Shown here: positions 34,632 to 45,000 of the stretch, piece after piece
Numbering within the stretch: the stretch's first letter is position 1
Layout of the letters: each line of letters opens with the position of its first letter
NCBI GenBank assembly: GCA_030745885.1
Contig: JASLNR010000048.1
Location: forward strand, 1-64,000
Direction of reading: 5' to 3'
DNA: 64,000 nt
Source of the DNA: Candidatus Thalassarchaeaceae archaeon
GTDB lineage: Archaea > Thermoplasmatota > Poseidoniia > Poseidoniales > Thalassarchaeaceae
Translations under genes and position numbers: made by a program
Notes under the pieces: generated by a model
Told to the model about the DNA's origin: nothing
What the model saw: the letters and a program-made list of their open reading frames with translations, nothing else
Database searches by the model: none

Positions 34632-35453
34632 ATGGGTCTCTTGGACAGATTCACGTCTCCCTCTGAGACCGACGCCGACCCGGGCATGGCTTCTCGGCTT
34701 GAAAAGGTTGCAAAACTCTCAGTAGAGCATGTGGACATCCCTTCCGAGTTCAGGCCGACCGACCTCGAGGCTTGGCTGTTCGCTCCCTCGGGCACGCGGG
34801 TCGGCGTCCTCGGCGACCCAAACGCCAACCAGCAGCAGGACCTGATGCCCGAACTCGTCGACATGGTCAAGGATCGCTTCGAGCGGCTCGAGACAGCTCT
34901 CGATTTGATGGAGTCCAATATCAAGCTCACCCAGCAGCAGACGGCCAAGCTCGCCGCGGAATCCGTCTCCGTTGTAGGCGGAGACGCTGCGGCAGGCGGG
35001 ACCACCGACGTGATCCACACTGTAGGCGAGGATGGGGAGGTCACCAGCAAGCCGGTTGCCGGTGCGCCCCCACCCCCCGGCGTCATGGCCGCGCAGGGCG
35101 GCCTTCCCGGCGGCCCCGGGCTGCTCGACCTATACGAGGCGCAAACCCTCGCCGTCAACCCGTTCCTGAGGCTCGGCGAGGCCGATGCCATCCTGCAAGG
35201 GGGCCCCAGCATCGACCCGACCAAGATCGTCGCCCTCCTGCTCGACCACCTCAACGGCTCCGACACTCTGCGGTTCCTCAAGGCCGCCGCTTCCTCCGGC
35301 GTCGTCACTACTGCGGAGGCCAAGACTCTGAGCTCCATCGCCTCGCTGGCCGAACCAGGCGAGGCATCCGAGGGAGCCCCGGCACTGGACAACAGGACCC
35401 TGCTGACATTCGCCGCGCTCATTGAGGCCTGGAGGGCGCAGGAGACTTCCTAG
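34632..35453 (+). CDS. Archaellum locus protein in the ArlC/D/E position
   Basis: 273 residues, soluble. GAGGTG precedes the ATG. The N-terminus (MGLLDRFTSPSETDADPGMAS) is followed by a helical region MPELVDMVKDRFERLETALD, then MESNIKLTQQQTAKLAAESV, and after a Gly/Pro linker a helical C-terminal domain (KIVALLLDHLNGSDTLRFLK, then SSGVVTTAEAKTLSSIASLA). In other euryarchaea ArlC, D and E, which link the motor to chemotaxis, are encoded here. I do not see the ArlD/E signature clearly, so this is called by position and by its two-part coiled-coil plus helical-domain layout. Confidence 0.6.
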   Translation: MGLLDRFTSPSETDADPGMASRLEKVAKLSVEHVDIPSEFRPTDLEAWLFAPSGTRVGVLGDPNANQQQDLMPELVDMVKDRFERLETALDLMESNIKLTQQQTAKLAAESVSVVGGDAAAGGTTDVIHTVGEDGEVTSKPVAGAPPPPGVMAAQGGLPGGPGLLDLYEAQTLAVNPFLRLGEADAILQGGPSIDPTKIVALLLDHLNGSDTLRFLKAAASSGVVTTAEAKTLSSIASLAEPGEASEGAPALDNRTLLTFAALIEAWRAQETS

Positions 35454-35468
35454 GGGGAGGGATGAGAT

Positions 35469-36182
35469 GTGTCAGGGTCAAGCGTCGCAGCGATGGTGGT
35501 CGGCACCATATTCATCATGATTTTCGGCATGGCCACCGTCTCCATGATTGAGAGCATTGACGACTCAGTCGAGGTTGCGGAGTACAAGCTCCCGGACCCA
35601 GAGGTCGACATCACTTCAGTCACCGACAAGGTGGAGTCTACGGGCCCGGCCAAAACCCTGACGCTATCCGTTGGGGGGACCGGATACACGAACCAGACCT
35701 GCGCCACCTCTTCTGACGGGGACGGCGTTAATCTGGAGGTGACCGTGGAGACCGAGGAGGGAGATGGCATTGTCACCGGATACAGCGCGATCACCAATCA
35801 GGGTAGCGGCTATTCATCCTCGGGCGGAGAGACCGTTACAGTACTATGCGGTGGGCCCAGCGGCGATGACGCTGAGTTCCTCGTGGCCTCCGTGGAGGAC
35901 AAGATCACGATAATCATCAACAACACCGGATCGGAGGCTGTCGAATTGAGTCATATCTACATCACACTATCCGACACCTCCACGTTCACACAAGGCACGC
36001 CATTCCAATTCTCGTCAAATTATTCCGGACCCAACACGTTCATATTCCCGGGTGAGGAAATCACAAGCGATTCATTCCTGCTCGAAACCAACTCGCATGG
36101 CTTTGCAGTTGATCAAAACCCGAATCGAGCATTCCTTGCTGTTTACGACTACCGCTCTGCAGTATTGGTGACAACTACATGA
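35469..36182 (+). CDS. arlF: ArlF-like archaellum stator protein
   Basis: 237 residues from a GTG start. One N-terminal transmembrane helix (SSVAAMVVGTIFIMIFGMATVSMI) is followed by an outside beta-sandwich domain; DKITIIINNTGSEAVELSHIYITL and FIFPGEEITSDSFLL are like the ArlF/ArlG ectodomain. ArlF binds the S-layer and anchors the motor in known archaella. An insertion with two Cys (NQTCATSSDG ... VTVLCGGPSG, about residues 75-130) makes it longer than the usual 130-170 residues. Position directly before ArlG supports the call. Confidence 0.75.
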   Translation: MSGSSVAAMVVGTIFIMIFGMATVSMIESIDDSVEVAEYKLPDPEVDITSVTDKVESTGPAKTLTLSVGGTGYTNQTCATSSDGDGVNLEVTVETEEGDGIVTGYSAITNQGSGYSSSGGETVTVLCGGPSGDDAEFLVASVEDKITIIINNTGSEAVELSHIYITLSDTSTFTQGTPFQFSSNYSGPNTFIFPGEEITSDSFLLETNSHGFAVDQNPNRAFLAVYDYRSAVLVTTT

Positions 36183-36191
36183 GGTGCTGGA

Positions 36192-36716
36192 GTGGGTGAC
36201 GGACCATCGGAGATTATCCTGCTAATCGCGGGCCTGATTGTCGCTGCTCTCGTCTCCGGTGTCCTGCTGCAGAGTTGGGACGATATGTCTAGGGTATTGG
36301 ACGAACGAGGAAAGCAGGGTGCGGAGGACGTGAAAACACGAGTCTCCCTTGCCAACGATCCAATCAATATTGGTTGGTCGGCGAATCACGAGAGCGTCGA
36401 CCCCGTCGGCAACGATTCGGCGACAATCTACCTGCAGAACTCGGGGGACACGTTCTTGGACGTTGACAATGTAGCCGTATCGCTGAACGGGAGTGCCATG
36501 ACAGTGACAAAATGCGACTGCGTCAATGAATGGCTGCCCGGAGAGATTGTGGAGTTCTCCATCCAAGGCTCGGCAAACGGGGATCTTGGGGATGCCCCAC
36601 CGGATTATTTTCCTGGAGGTACATATGAAGTGTACATGACAGTGACAGTCACATCGACATCAGGCAGCTACGCTGGCGTGGACATACTGAGGGAGGTTGT
36701 TAGAATTGCCACCTGA
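36192..36716 (+). CDS. arlG: ArlG-like archaellum stator protein
   Basis: 174 residues from GTG 36192 behind GAGGTG. N-terminal helix PSEIILLIAGLIVAALVSGV, then KQGAEDVKTRVSLANDPINI, which is the region where ArlG proteins have a conserved L-x-T-D-I-x-I-x-N-D-P pattern. The rest is a beta-sandwich (DSATIYLQNSGDTFLDVDNV). ArlG forms a filament capped by ArlF outside the membrane. The 3' end overlaps the ArlH start region. Confidence 0.82.
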   Translation: MGDGPSEIILLIAGLIVAALVSGVLLQSWDDMSRVLDERGKQGAEDVKTRVSLANDPINIGWSANHESVDPVGNDSATIYLQNSGDTFLDVDNVAVSLNGSAMTVTKCDCVNEWLPGEIVEFSIQGSANGDLGDAPPDYFPGGTYEVYMTVTVTSTSGSYAGVDILREVVRIAT

Positions 36717-37404
36717 TAACGTGGACAACTTCGACTTCGGCGTCATACAGGACAGTCTCGGTCAGAGCCTCGGGACGGCGATTCCCAATCGCTCGCTCGT
36801 GCTGGTCTGCGGCGGCATCGGGTCCGGCAAGAGCATCATCGGACAGAGGATGTCCTTCGGAATGACTGCCAACGACATCAAGGTGTCACTGGTGACCACC
36901 GAGCTGACCACCAGGGGCTGGCTCGAGCAGGTCGCGAGCATTGGCTACTTCATGGAGAAGAGGATCGACCAAGGGGAGTTCCACCTGATGTCGAGCTTCG
37001 GCGTCATCGCCGACCGGGCCGAGGAACCAGTCGACCTGCTGGGGCTTCTGGAATCTCCAGCGCTGAAGGATGCCGAGGTCGTAATCATCGACAGGGCATC
37101 CCAGATGATTCCCGCAGAGATGGGAGGACCAGCCCTGCTCTCCTCGCTGAGGCAGTTCACGGCCGAAGGCCGGGCGCTCTTCCTGATGATTGATCCCGAG
37201 GAGATAGATGAGGGCCTCCTAAGGGAGCTGAAGGCGTCGGCCGAGGTTGTCCTTGACATGATTACCTCGGTCGTCGGCGGGCAACTCGTCAGGACACTGT
37301 GCGTAACCCGGTTCCTGAGGGCGGCCGGCCCGGTAACCGAACGGATAGGTTGGAAGGTGATGCCCGAGATGGGATTCATCGTCGACATCACGGCGGTGGC
37401 ATGA
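36706..37404 (+). CDS. arlH: ArlH, archaellum motor RecA-like ATP-binding protein
   Basis: 232 residues from TTG 36706, chosen because GGAGGT (36692-36697) lies eight bases ahead; TTG 36697 and GTG 36721 are alternatives. Walker A CGGIGSGKS (residues 35-43) and Walker B VVIIDRASQM are intact; EVVLDMITSVVGGQLVRTLC and ERIGWKVMPEMGFIVDIT match the KaiC-like C-terminal part. ArlH binds ATP and ArlI and regulates motor assembly. It overlaps the end of arlG by 11 bases. Confidence 0.9.
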   Translation: MPPDNVDNFDFGVIQDSLGQSLGTAIPNRSLVLVCGGIGSGKSIIGQRMSFGMTANDIKVSLVTTELTTRGWLEQVASIGYFMEKRIDQGEFHLMSSFGVIADRAEEPVDLLGLLESPALKDAEVVIIDRASQMIPAEMGGPALLSSLRQFTAEGRALFLMIDPEEIDEGLLRELKASAEVVLDMITSVVGGQLVRTLCVTRFLRAAGPVTERIGWKVMPEMGFIVDITAVA

Positions 37405-37423
37405 TTGGAGGTGATGAGGTAGC

Positions 37424-39166
37424 ATGGTCACCGAGCAGGAATCGGAAGGCGAATCCAAGAAAGAAGAGATCAAGATCCAGCCGGGAGACCTCGGCGGCCT
37501 CATGGCCGAGTACCCGCACATCCGCCAATGGGTCGAGGACTTCGAGGCCAAGCACGGCTCCAAGCCTATCTACTACGGCCCCCTAGACAGGGACGCCAGA
37601 GCCGTCTCCCCACGCAACCTGATTTACGCGACCAGACCCCCTTGCTTCGCTCACGTATACTCGCCCCCAGAGGGTGAGGTGGGCGCTGGTAACACCTTCT
37701 GGTACGGCTTGGAGCCGACCATTACCGAGGAAGAGGAGGAGATCAGGGACGTCATCGTCGAGCGCCTCCTTAGGGATGCACCACAGAAGGAGAGGTTCGA
37801 CAACGACGCGGAGTTCATCGCAATGATCCACGAGATGATGGACGAGATGACCACCACCTTTACCTCCCTGCTCTCCAATCCGGTCATCAATCAGACTCGT
37901 GAGCTGCTCGGCTTTGGCGAGGCACCCATCAAGGTCTCCGAGGAGCAGCTCGATCGGCTGAAGTACGTGGTCGTCAGGGACCTCGTGAACAACGGCCCAT
38001 TGGAAACGCTGCTCGCAGACGAGATGCTGGAGGACATTCATTCGATTGGGCTCTCGAGAATCAACATGGACCACAAGGTATTCCCGATGCTCACCTCAAA
38101 CATCGCCTTCAAGGACCAGGAGATCCTGACGAAGTACCTCAGATCGATGTCCGAGCGCATCGGCAGACCTGTCTCCGACAGCAAGCCTATCGTGGACGGG
38201 GCCCTGCTCGATGGCTCCAGGATCAATATCATCTACAGCGACGACGTCTCAATCCAAGGCTCGTCCTTCACGATCAGGAAGTTCGCCGAGGAGACGATAT
38301 CGATCATCCAGCTCATCCAGTGGAAGACACTCTCCTCGCAGATGGCCGCCTACATCTGGCTCGGCCTAGAGAGCGGAATGTCCATGCTGGTATCCGGGGA
38401 GACGGCCTCGGGAAAGACAACCACCCTGAATGCGGTCCTCCCCTTCGTCGATCACAACGTGAAGATCTACACCGCAGAGGACACCCCCGAGGTCAAGGTC
38501 TCCCACACCATCTGGCAGAGGCTCATCACTCGCGACTCCAAGAACGAGGATTCTAGGGTCGAGATGTTCGATTTGCTCAAGGCTGCACTGAGGTCACGTC
38601 CACGCTACATCATCATCGGCGAGATCAGGGGTGTCGAGGGAGCAATCGCCTTCCAAGCCATGCAGACCGGCCACCCCGTGGTCGGGACCTTCCACGCTTC
38701 CAACATCGTCAAACTGATCCAGAGGTTCACTGGCGACCCGATCAACGTCCCCGCCCGCTTCTTCGACAACCTGAACTTCGCCATTTTCCAAGAGGTCGTC
38801 GAGGCACCCGGTGGCGGAATCGCCAGGCGCATCACCGGGGTCAGCGAGGTGATAGGCTTCGACAAGACCGCTGACGGGATCCTTACGAGGAACATGTTCG
38901 AGTGGGACCCAGTAAACGACGAAGTGTACTTCCGCGGTATGTTCCAGTCTGACATGCTCGAGAACAAGATCGCACCTAGGATGGGCTTCCGCAGCAAGAG
39001 GGACATCTACGACGAGCTGGCACGCCGGACCGAAGCCCTCCAGAGGATGGTGGACAGGAACCTAACACACTTCGACGATGTCTTCGACCTTCTCGACGTC
39101 TACTACAAGGAGGGGTGGGACAGGTACTCATCGGCCGTGGACACCTGGACGGGGATCAACCACTAG
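37424..39166 (+). CDS. arlI: ArlI, archaellum motor ATPase
   Basis: 580 residues. Type II/IV secretion ATPase of the ArlI/GspE superfamily: Walker A SGETASGKTTT (Ser324-Thr334), TAEDTPEVKV (Asp box), ALRSRPRYIIIGEIRGVEG (Walker B) and MQTGHPVVGTFHAS (His box). The N-terminal 120 residues hold RPPCFAHVYSPPEGEVG as in archaeal relatives. It powers assembly and rotation with ArlJ. Overall full length for the family. Confidence 0.95.
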   Translation: MVTEQESEGESKKEEIKIQPGDLGGLMAEYPHIRQWVEDFEAKHGSKPIYYGPLDRDARAVSPRNLIYATRPPCFAHVYSPPEGEVGAGNTFWYGLEPTITEEEEEIRDVIVERLLRDAPQKERFDNDAEFIAMIHEMMDEMTTTFTSLLSNPVINQTRELLGFGEAPIKVSEEQLDRLKYVVVRDLVNNGPLETLLADEMLEDIHSIGLSRINMDHKVFPMLTSNIAFKDQEILTKYLRSMSERIGRPVSDSKPIVDGALLDGSRINIIYSDDVSIQGSSFTIRKFAEETISIIQLIQWKTLSSQMAAYIWLGLESGMSMLVSGETASGKTTTLNAVLPFVDHNVKIYTAEDTPEVKVSHTIWQRLITRDSKNEDSRVEMFDLLKAALRSRPRYIIIGEIRGVEGAIAFQAMQTGHPVVGTFHASNIVKLIQRFTGDPINVPARFFDNLNFAIFQEVVEAPGGGIARRITGVSEVIGFDKTADGILTRNMFEWDPVNDEVYFRGMFQSDMLENKIAPRMGFRSKRDIYDELARRTEALQRMVDRNLTHFDDVFDLLDVYYKEGWDRYSSAVDTWTGINH

Positions 39167-39182
39167 GTGAGGGGGTGCCGTT

Positions 39183-40982
39183 ATGGAGGACAAGGCAAGC
39201 ACATGGGAGATTGCCCTACTTCGCCTCGGGATGCCTTTCAGCAGGTACCTCCTGTTCTTCTCCCTGCCCGCAACCTTGGCGGGCCTAGCTGCCGGGATGG
39301 CCGTATGGTACTCCGTCAGCGATATCATGACGGGTCTCGCGGCGGTTTTACTCGTACTCGCATTCCCCATTATGGGGTTAACTGCCACCCTAGTATACCC
39401 GGTCACGCAGGTCTCGGCCGAGGCAATACAGATAGAGCAGGACATGCACATGTTCATGACTAGGATGGGCATTCTCTCCACGGGCGAGTCCGCTGAGAAG
39501 GGAATGTTCGACGTCCTGAAGGAAATGGGAGATTACGGGGCCCTCGCCCACGAGATTCAAGCCATAGAGACGCTCGTGACCAAGTGGCACACCAACCTGC
39601 CCGAGGCGGCAAGGATCGTGGGGCGCCAGAGCCCATCGGCGATCTGGAGCGACTTCCTCGACAGGATGGCCTTCTCCGTCGAGGTCGGCCAGCCGATAGG
39701 CGAGTTCTTCAAGAGCGAGAACGACACCTTCTCGCAGAACTTCAACACGATTTACGATGCCAGGATTGAGCAGCTGGACACGCTCAGGGAGACCTTCGTC
39801 TCACTGACCACCACCGGACTGCTCCTTCTAGTGGTAGCCGGGCTGCACCTAATCCTCTTTCAGGTCGGCGGTGAGACGGACAATATCTTCGTGGTCATAC
39901 TGCGAGCCCGTTGGGTACTGATGGCAGGAGCGCTGTTCGCCTTACTACAGATAGGGGCATGGTACCTGTTCACTCTGGTCATTCCCGACGAGGACCTGTT
40001 CGCCAAGCACGGCTTCAACACCGATCAGGCCATAGACATGCGCAGGGCGTGGATATTCGCCGGAATCCTAGGCGGCATCGAGCTTCTATTGCTGTTGGGG
40101 ACGTTCATCTTCGTCGGAACCGCGTGGCTTTTCGGCAACTGGAACTACATCGGGCTGCTCGTCATCGCGGCATTGATGTCCCCCCTGATGGCCCCGGCCC
40201 TCCTCACTCTCCAGGAGGAGACCCGCGTAAGACGACGGGACGATGCCTTCCCCGAGTTCATCCGCGCTTTCGGTGGAACCGCACAGGCCAGGGCTCAGGA
40301 GCCAAGCGCCATGGTCAAGGCCCTAGCCGGCATCGACTTCGGGGCGTTGGACGACTCAATCGCCAATCTAGAGAAGCGCCTCTCGATGCGAATCGACAGC
40401 GACTACTCCTGGGACTGGTTCGCCGCCGACAACAACTCCATGCTCGTCTCGAGGTTCACCAGGGTGTTTATCGAGGGCTCCTCCTCCACCGGCGAGGCCG
40501 GCCTCGTGGGCGACCTCGTTTCCCAGAGCACGACAAACCTCCTCGGCTTGAGGCAGAGACGTCAGATTTCCGCCCAAGTCATGCGCAGCGTCTCATACGG
40601 GCTGCTCATCGCCATGATCATCGCGATAAACATCACGACCTCGATCATATCCGGGCTGGGCGAGACGATCGCACAGGTCGCCCAAGGGCTCGTCGACAGC
40701 GGGGGTGAGGTGGGAACCGCAGCCGGAGGCGTCGACGTCGCTCTTCCGGTTCTGGCAGATACCGGAGGCGTCGAGCAGAACATCATGATCTTCCAGTTCA
40801 TGGGATCGGGACTCGTGATTATCACCATCATCGTCCTAGGTCTGATAACAGCTAGGATTCGAGGTGGTGGCACGACCCTAGTCCTAGGCCAGATGATCCA
40901 GATGATGTGGGTCGCGGGAATAGCCAACGGCTTCAGCGCGTGGTTGCTAGAGCAGTCCGTCGGCCTCTTCAGAACCGGATAA
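39183..40982 (+). CDS. arlJ: ArlJ, archaellum motor membrane platform
   Basis: 599 residues with about eight or nine transmembrane helices, e.g. LLFFSLPATLAGLAAGMAVW, LVLAFPIMGLTATLVYPV, LLLLVVAGLHLILF, ILGGIELLLLLGTFIFV and SGLVIITIIVLGLITARI. Two T2SF-type cytoplasmic loops are visible: FDVLKEMGDYGALAHEIQAI and RDDAFPEFIRAFGGTAQARA, both with the family's charged helix signature. It is the membrane partner of ArlI. Starts 16 bases after the arlI stop behind GAGGGGGTG. Confidence 0.93.
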   Translation: MEDKASTWEIALLRLGMPFSRYLLFFSLPATLAGLAAGMAVWYSVSDIMTGLAAVLLVLAFPIMGLTATLVYPVTQVSAEAIQIEQDMHMFMTRMGILSTGESAEKGMFDVLKEMGDYGALAHEIQAIETLVTKWHTNLPEAARIVGRQSPSAIWSDFLDRMAFSVEVGQPIGEFFKSENDTFSQNFNTIYDARIEQLDTLRETFVSLTTTGLLLLVVAGLHLILFQVGGETDNIFVVILRARWVLMAGALFALLQIGAWYLFTLVIPDEDLFAKHGFNTDQAIDMRRAWIFAGILGGIELLLLLGTFIFVGTAWLFGNWNYIGLLVIAALMSPLMAPALLTLQEETRVRRRDDAFPEFIRAFGGTAQARAQEPSAMVKALAGIDFGALDDSIANLEKRLSMRIDSDYSWDWFAADNNSMLVSRFTRVFIEGSSSTGEAGLVGDLVSQSTTNLLGLRQRRQISAQVMRSVSYGLLIAMIIAINITTSIISGLGETIAQVAQGLVDSGGEVGTAAGGVDVALPVLADTGGVEQNIMIFQFMGSGLVIITIIVLGLITARIRGGGTTLVLGQMIQMMWVAGIANGFSAWLLEQSVGLFRTG

Positions 40983-41040
40983 CGATGACGGAAGCCTTGA
41001 TGTCATAGCATCAGAGCCTCAGAGCGTGGATGGGACCTCG

Positions 41041-42012
41041 ATGCTGGATTGGCTCAGGATCTCTGTTCTGGTCTGCTGCCTCGGAATCGCTGCCCGCTCA
41101 GACTACGACTCTCTTGCTGTGAGAGACCGGCATTGGCTGGCCTGGTCCGGCCCGGTAACCATACTGCTAGTCTGTGAGATGGCCATTCTCGAGACAGCGG
41201 CCTCTAACTTCTACATGGCCGCAGCTCTGCTTTCCATATCCTCGTTGGCGGTGTTCGATGCCCCCGATCCCAGGGAAATTCCCAAATGGGACCAGAGACA
41301 AATCGCTCTAGCGGTGTTGTACCTCATCGGCATCGCGGGTCTATTCGGCGGCGCCCTGCAGCATGCGAACCCGGACTTCGTCTCGCTTGTCCTCGGCGAT
41401 GAATCTCCCGAGACGATGCTCTGGTGGTCCATGCTAGGTGCCATTCTCACCGTTTTGACCTACCTCTCCGCGTGGCGCTTCGGGCTGATACAGGGTGGGG
41501 CCGATGCGAAGGCACTGATTCTGCTTACGATTCTCATGCCCTCCTGGTCCTTCCTGCCCGAGCCGATGCTCGCCCCCGAGGACACGCTGTTCAAGCTCCC
41601 ACCCTCGATGGTCATGTTCCTTTGGGCGTCTGCTGTTTTCCTTCTAGCCCCGCCAATCCTCATCTTCCAAAACGCGATGAGAGGCAACATTGAGTCGTGG
41701 GCCGATCTCAAGATGGCTTGGCACGCCACCAAGAGGCACGTCGAGGATATTGGAGAAAGGCCGGTATGGTTGCTGACCGAGGCGATTCCGGATGATGATG
41801 AGTCTGGCTTGCGAATCGTCAACCGCTTCCTCCCTAGCTCCACCACCCCGACAGTGGAGGGGTTGGCAGATAGGCTGGAGGAACTCAAGTCCCACGGCGT
41901 TGAGAGCGCATGGATTGCCACGAAGCATCCGTTCATCGTCTACCTCTTCTTCGCAATCGCCCCCTTGCTGCTATTCGGGGATCCCATGGGAATAATTGCA
42001 GGCATGGTCTAG
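41041..42012 (+). CDS. arlK: Prepilin/prearchaellin peptidase (A24 family)
   Basis: 323 residues from ATG 41041 (MLDWLRISVLVCCLGIAARS); GTG 41026 is an alternative. Catalytic Asp candidates are in AARSDYDSLAVRD after helix 1 and in IQGGADAKALIL (the GxGD-like motif, here GGAD). About six transmembrane helices, with a C-terminal cytoplasmic segment of about 100 residues (WADLKMAWHATKRHVEDIGE) before the last helix, longer than in FlaK of methanogens. It should process both archaellins and possibly other class III signal proteins. Confidence 0.85.
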   Translation: MLDWLRISVLVCCLGIAARSDYDSLAVRDRHWLAWSGPVTILLVCEMAILETAASNFYMAAALLSISSLAVFDAPDPREIPKWDQRQIALAVLYLIGIAGLFGGALQHANPDFVSLVLGDESPETMLWWSMLGAILTVLTYLSAWRFGLIQGGADAKALILLTILMPSWSFLPEPMLAPEDTLFKLPPSMVMFLWASAVFLLAPPILIFQNAMRGNIESWADLKMAWHATKRHVEDIGERPVWLLTEAIPDDDESGLRIVNRFLPSSTTPTVEGLADRLEELKSHGVESAWIATKHPFIVYLFFAIAPLLLFGDPMGIIAGMV

Positions 42013-45000
42013 TCAGATGAAATCCTCTAGCGTCATGACGGTGACGCGGTCGTTGGTGAACAGGGAGTCGACGCTCGATGTCATCCAGTTCACGCGATGC
42101 TTCGTGTAATCATCGACCCCATATTCATCCATGACTTCCTGAGTGACTTCGATGTACTTCCTAACCGCCCCCTCCGAGACTGTAAGAACCACATTTCCCC
42201 CGCACATCGAACTCTCATCGCCCCCCACTATTGAGAATCCACTATGCCCCTGCGAAGACTCCTTGATGCATTTGCCAGCGAGCGGCATCCTCCGATACGA
42301 CTCGCCGCACTTGACGCACCGCACCTTCTGCCTCGTGAAGGCCATCATGTTCCCTCTCAGGTCTGGTAGGAAGTGAGACTCAATGACCTGCTTGGCTACC
42401 CCATCTACATTGACCGATCGCAGCAAACTTCCGAGCTCCAGCTGACTGGTGAGCTTGTCCTTCATCGAGACCAGCGTCTTGTAGGCCGAGTTCTTCGGAC
42501 CCGCATCCAAGGGCCCGGAATCGTGCGTCCAGCCGTACCCGCGCAGGTCACCGATGGTCCCGAGCCTGTCCTCAACCAGATCAACCATCTCTCTTACATC
42601 GCGCGAGTGAGGTTGCGATAGGGTCGCCTCGTAGAATTCCCTGGTGTAGATCCAAGAACAGTCGACGTTCAGGGCCTCCTTGTCGATCTCGCTTGGGTTC
42701 AGTCTAGTGGTGAGGACCAGTGGTGCGTCCATTCTCCCCCCTCTGCCATCAGGAAGAATCTCCCTAGTGAAGTTCAACAAGCCATCTAGGAGCATCATGA
42801 TGCTATCCTCGTCACCATCGCAGTTCCTCCTCTTCGCTGCGTGGAAGAGCGGATGCGCGTAGCCTGCCGATGCCCCAGTCCACCCAATTATGCGGCAGGC
42901 GACTCCACCGGAGGTGTGCGGAGCGAGACCAATGGCAATGTGACCTACGATGTCCTGAGCGCTCTTCACACGGTAGAAGGCATCCATACCATAGAACCTG
43001 ACGAGCAGGTCGTCCACGAATGCGCAAGTTGAGATTAGATGCCCCGCGGCAGAAATAGAGGGAATGAAGTCCTGGGGCTGCAACTCTAACATCTGCTCGT
43101 TGGACTTTACCGCATTCCCGTGAATGTCATGCGTATACCCTAACTTAACCAATTCTTTCCACGGAGTGCCAATCTCGCAAGGACGGAAGTGAGTTACAGG
43201 GACATCGCTCATATCGTAACGAGAGGTTCCGTCTCGGAACACGGAGACGCCGTGCTTGGCGCGAAGAATCCCCTTCTCTATGGGTTCAGGCGTTTGATCC
43301 GTTGAAATCAGCCCCTTTACCGCCTTAATCTTCCCAGGAATCTGTTCGAGCCCCAAAGACCTTCTTTTGACTTCGAGAATCGCACTCAGGCTCACCGTGG
43401 TCCGCTCCCCTCTTCTTCGCGCATTCGGCCTCCTCGCCCTCCTAGGGCTCGTCCGCCCCCCGCATTCGATTGCCTGATCGGCGTCTGGTCGGATGTGGCA
43501 GATGAGATGCGGCGACTCGCGTCCGCATCTAGAGCAGATTCGCGGCCCCATCTCAACTCTAATCGGACCTCTGGACGAGGCTTGGGAGAGTAGGCGCTGA
43601 GGCCCCCCACTCTCTCCAATCGGGTAGATGCAGTGGACGAGTGGCTTCATCTCCCTGACTCCAGACTTCTCGGGCCGCCCCATGCGTGCGCCAATCCTGC
43701 AGGGAACAGCATCCTCCCAGCGGAGGCCGGACACCTTCCTGACCAGCATGAGGGAACGCTCTACCTCGTAGTCATCCAGCGTGCCTCTAGAGTGCCAGTC
43801 CTCAATGGTCCCCTCGCCCTTCATCTCTTCTCCGTGAACCCTTGTCAAAGCGGTACGGGTACTCCTGAGAATCTCGTCGATGTGAGGGGACGCATCGACC
43901 CTCTGACGTATTCTATCCTCCACAAGCTCCAGTCCCAGACCCTCCACAAGCCCTTCCCAATTGGTTGGGATTACGATGTCAGAGCCATCGTGGCGATGCT
44001 CGACGCCGAGCGTCATGAGCGCGGATTTCACTACCCCGTGTTCCCGAACAGCCGTCCACCTAGGCCACTGCCCCAAGAGGGGGGAATCAAGTCCCAGCCC
44101 GTCTTCACTCAGGTCGAACGGCCACCCCCCCACGACTCCCTTCAGCGTGAGCGAGCCGTCGGTGTTGGCGTCGATGCCCATTAGCGAGTCGATTAGCGCA
44201 GGCAGAAACTGGATTGGAAGGTCTGACCACCAGAGGTTCCAAGGAGGCGGAATTGCTGCTCCGAGCGATTCCGAGATCTCGCACGTCTGAACCCATGTCA
44301 ACTCAGTATCTCTCAGGAAAGAGAACCAGTCCCTGTGACGCCAAACCCTCTCAACAGGATCCTCCCCTCCCCTCTTGATGGCGCCGTTGAATGGCAGTCC
44401 GGGAGGCAGTTTGCGCCTATCGACCCCAAGCAGGGCTGCGAAACCCTCGACCTTGTCGTGGTTGTCTAGTGCCTCGGCCACATCCGAGGCCCACCAGTCT
44501 TTCGAGTATGATGCTGGGACTAGGCCCTTGTTGTTTTCGAGGAACTCGCCGAAGCCGACCAGAATCTCTCCAGAATCCCATATCGAGGTCACCCTTCCCT
44601 CGCATTCTCTCAATTCCTCCATGGTATTGGTTCGAACGAAGGAACCGTCTTCGAGAAGCACGGTCGGCCCCTCGATGTCGATGCATGGGGTGACTGCGCA
44701 GGCCTTGCCCGGCCCCTCAATCTTCATCTGAGTGCCGACTGATAGGAAGCCACCCATTGCTTCCATCGTGATGGGATTGAGTCCAGCTGCAGCTAGTCCG
44801 GTGGCCCGGCTCCTGCCATACCTCAGTCTGAATCCCCCTGGCTCGCTGGGTTCACCGAAAATCGGCCTGCCCGCAATCACGTCACCCATGTACCGATCCT
44901 GCTTCGCGATCACACGGCTCTTGGCCACCGCATCATCGGCTCCTGATAGCTTTCCCTTGTCGGCGAACTGCGAGATGAACTCCCACCCAGGAACTTGGAG

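Noticed and set aside
34481..35422. 313-residue minus-strand open frame opposite the ArlC/D/E-position gene
   Set aside because: Antisense shadow in a G+C-rich gene; the plus strand has the ribosome site and operon context.
42820..42960. Possible intein at the catalytic site of DP2
   Set aside because: NCDGDEDSIM is continuous with no splice-domain sequence; the protein has normal length.
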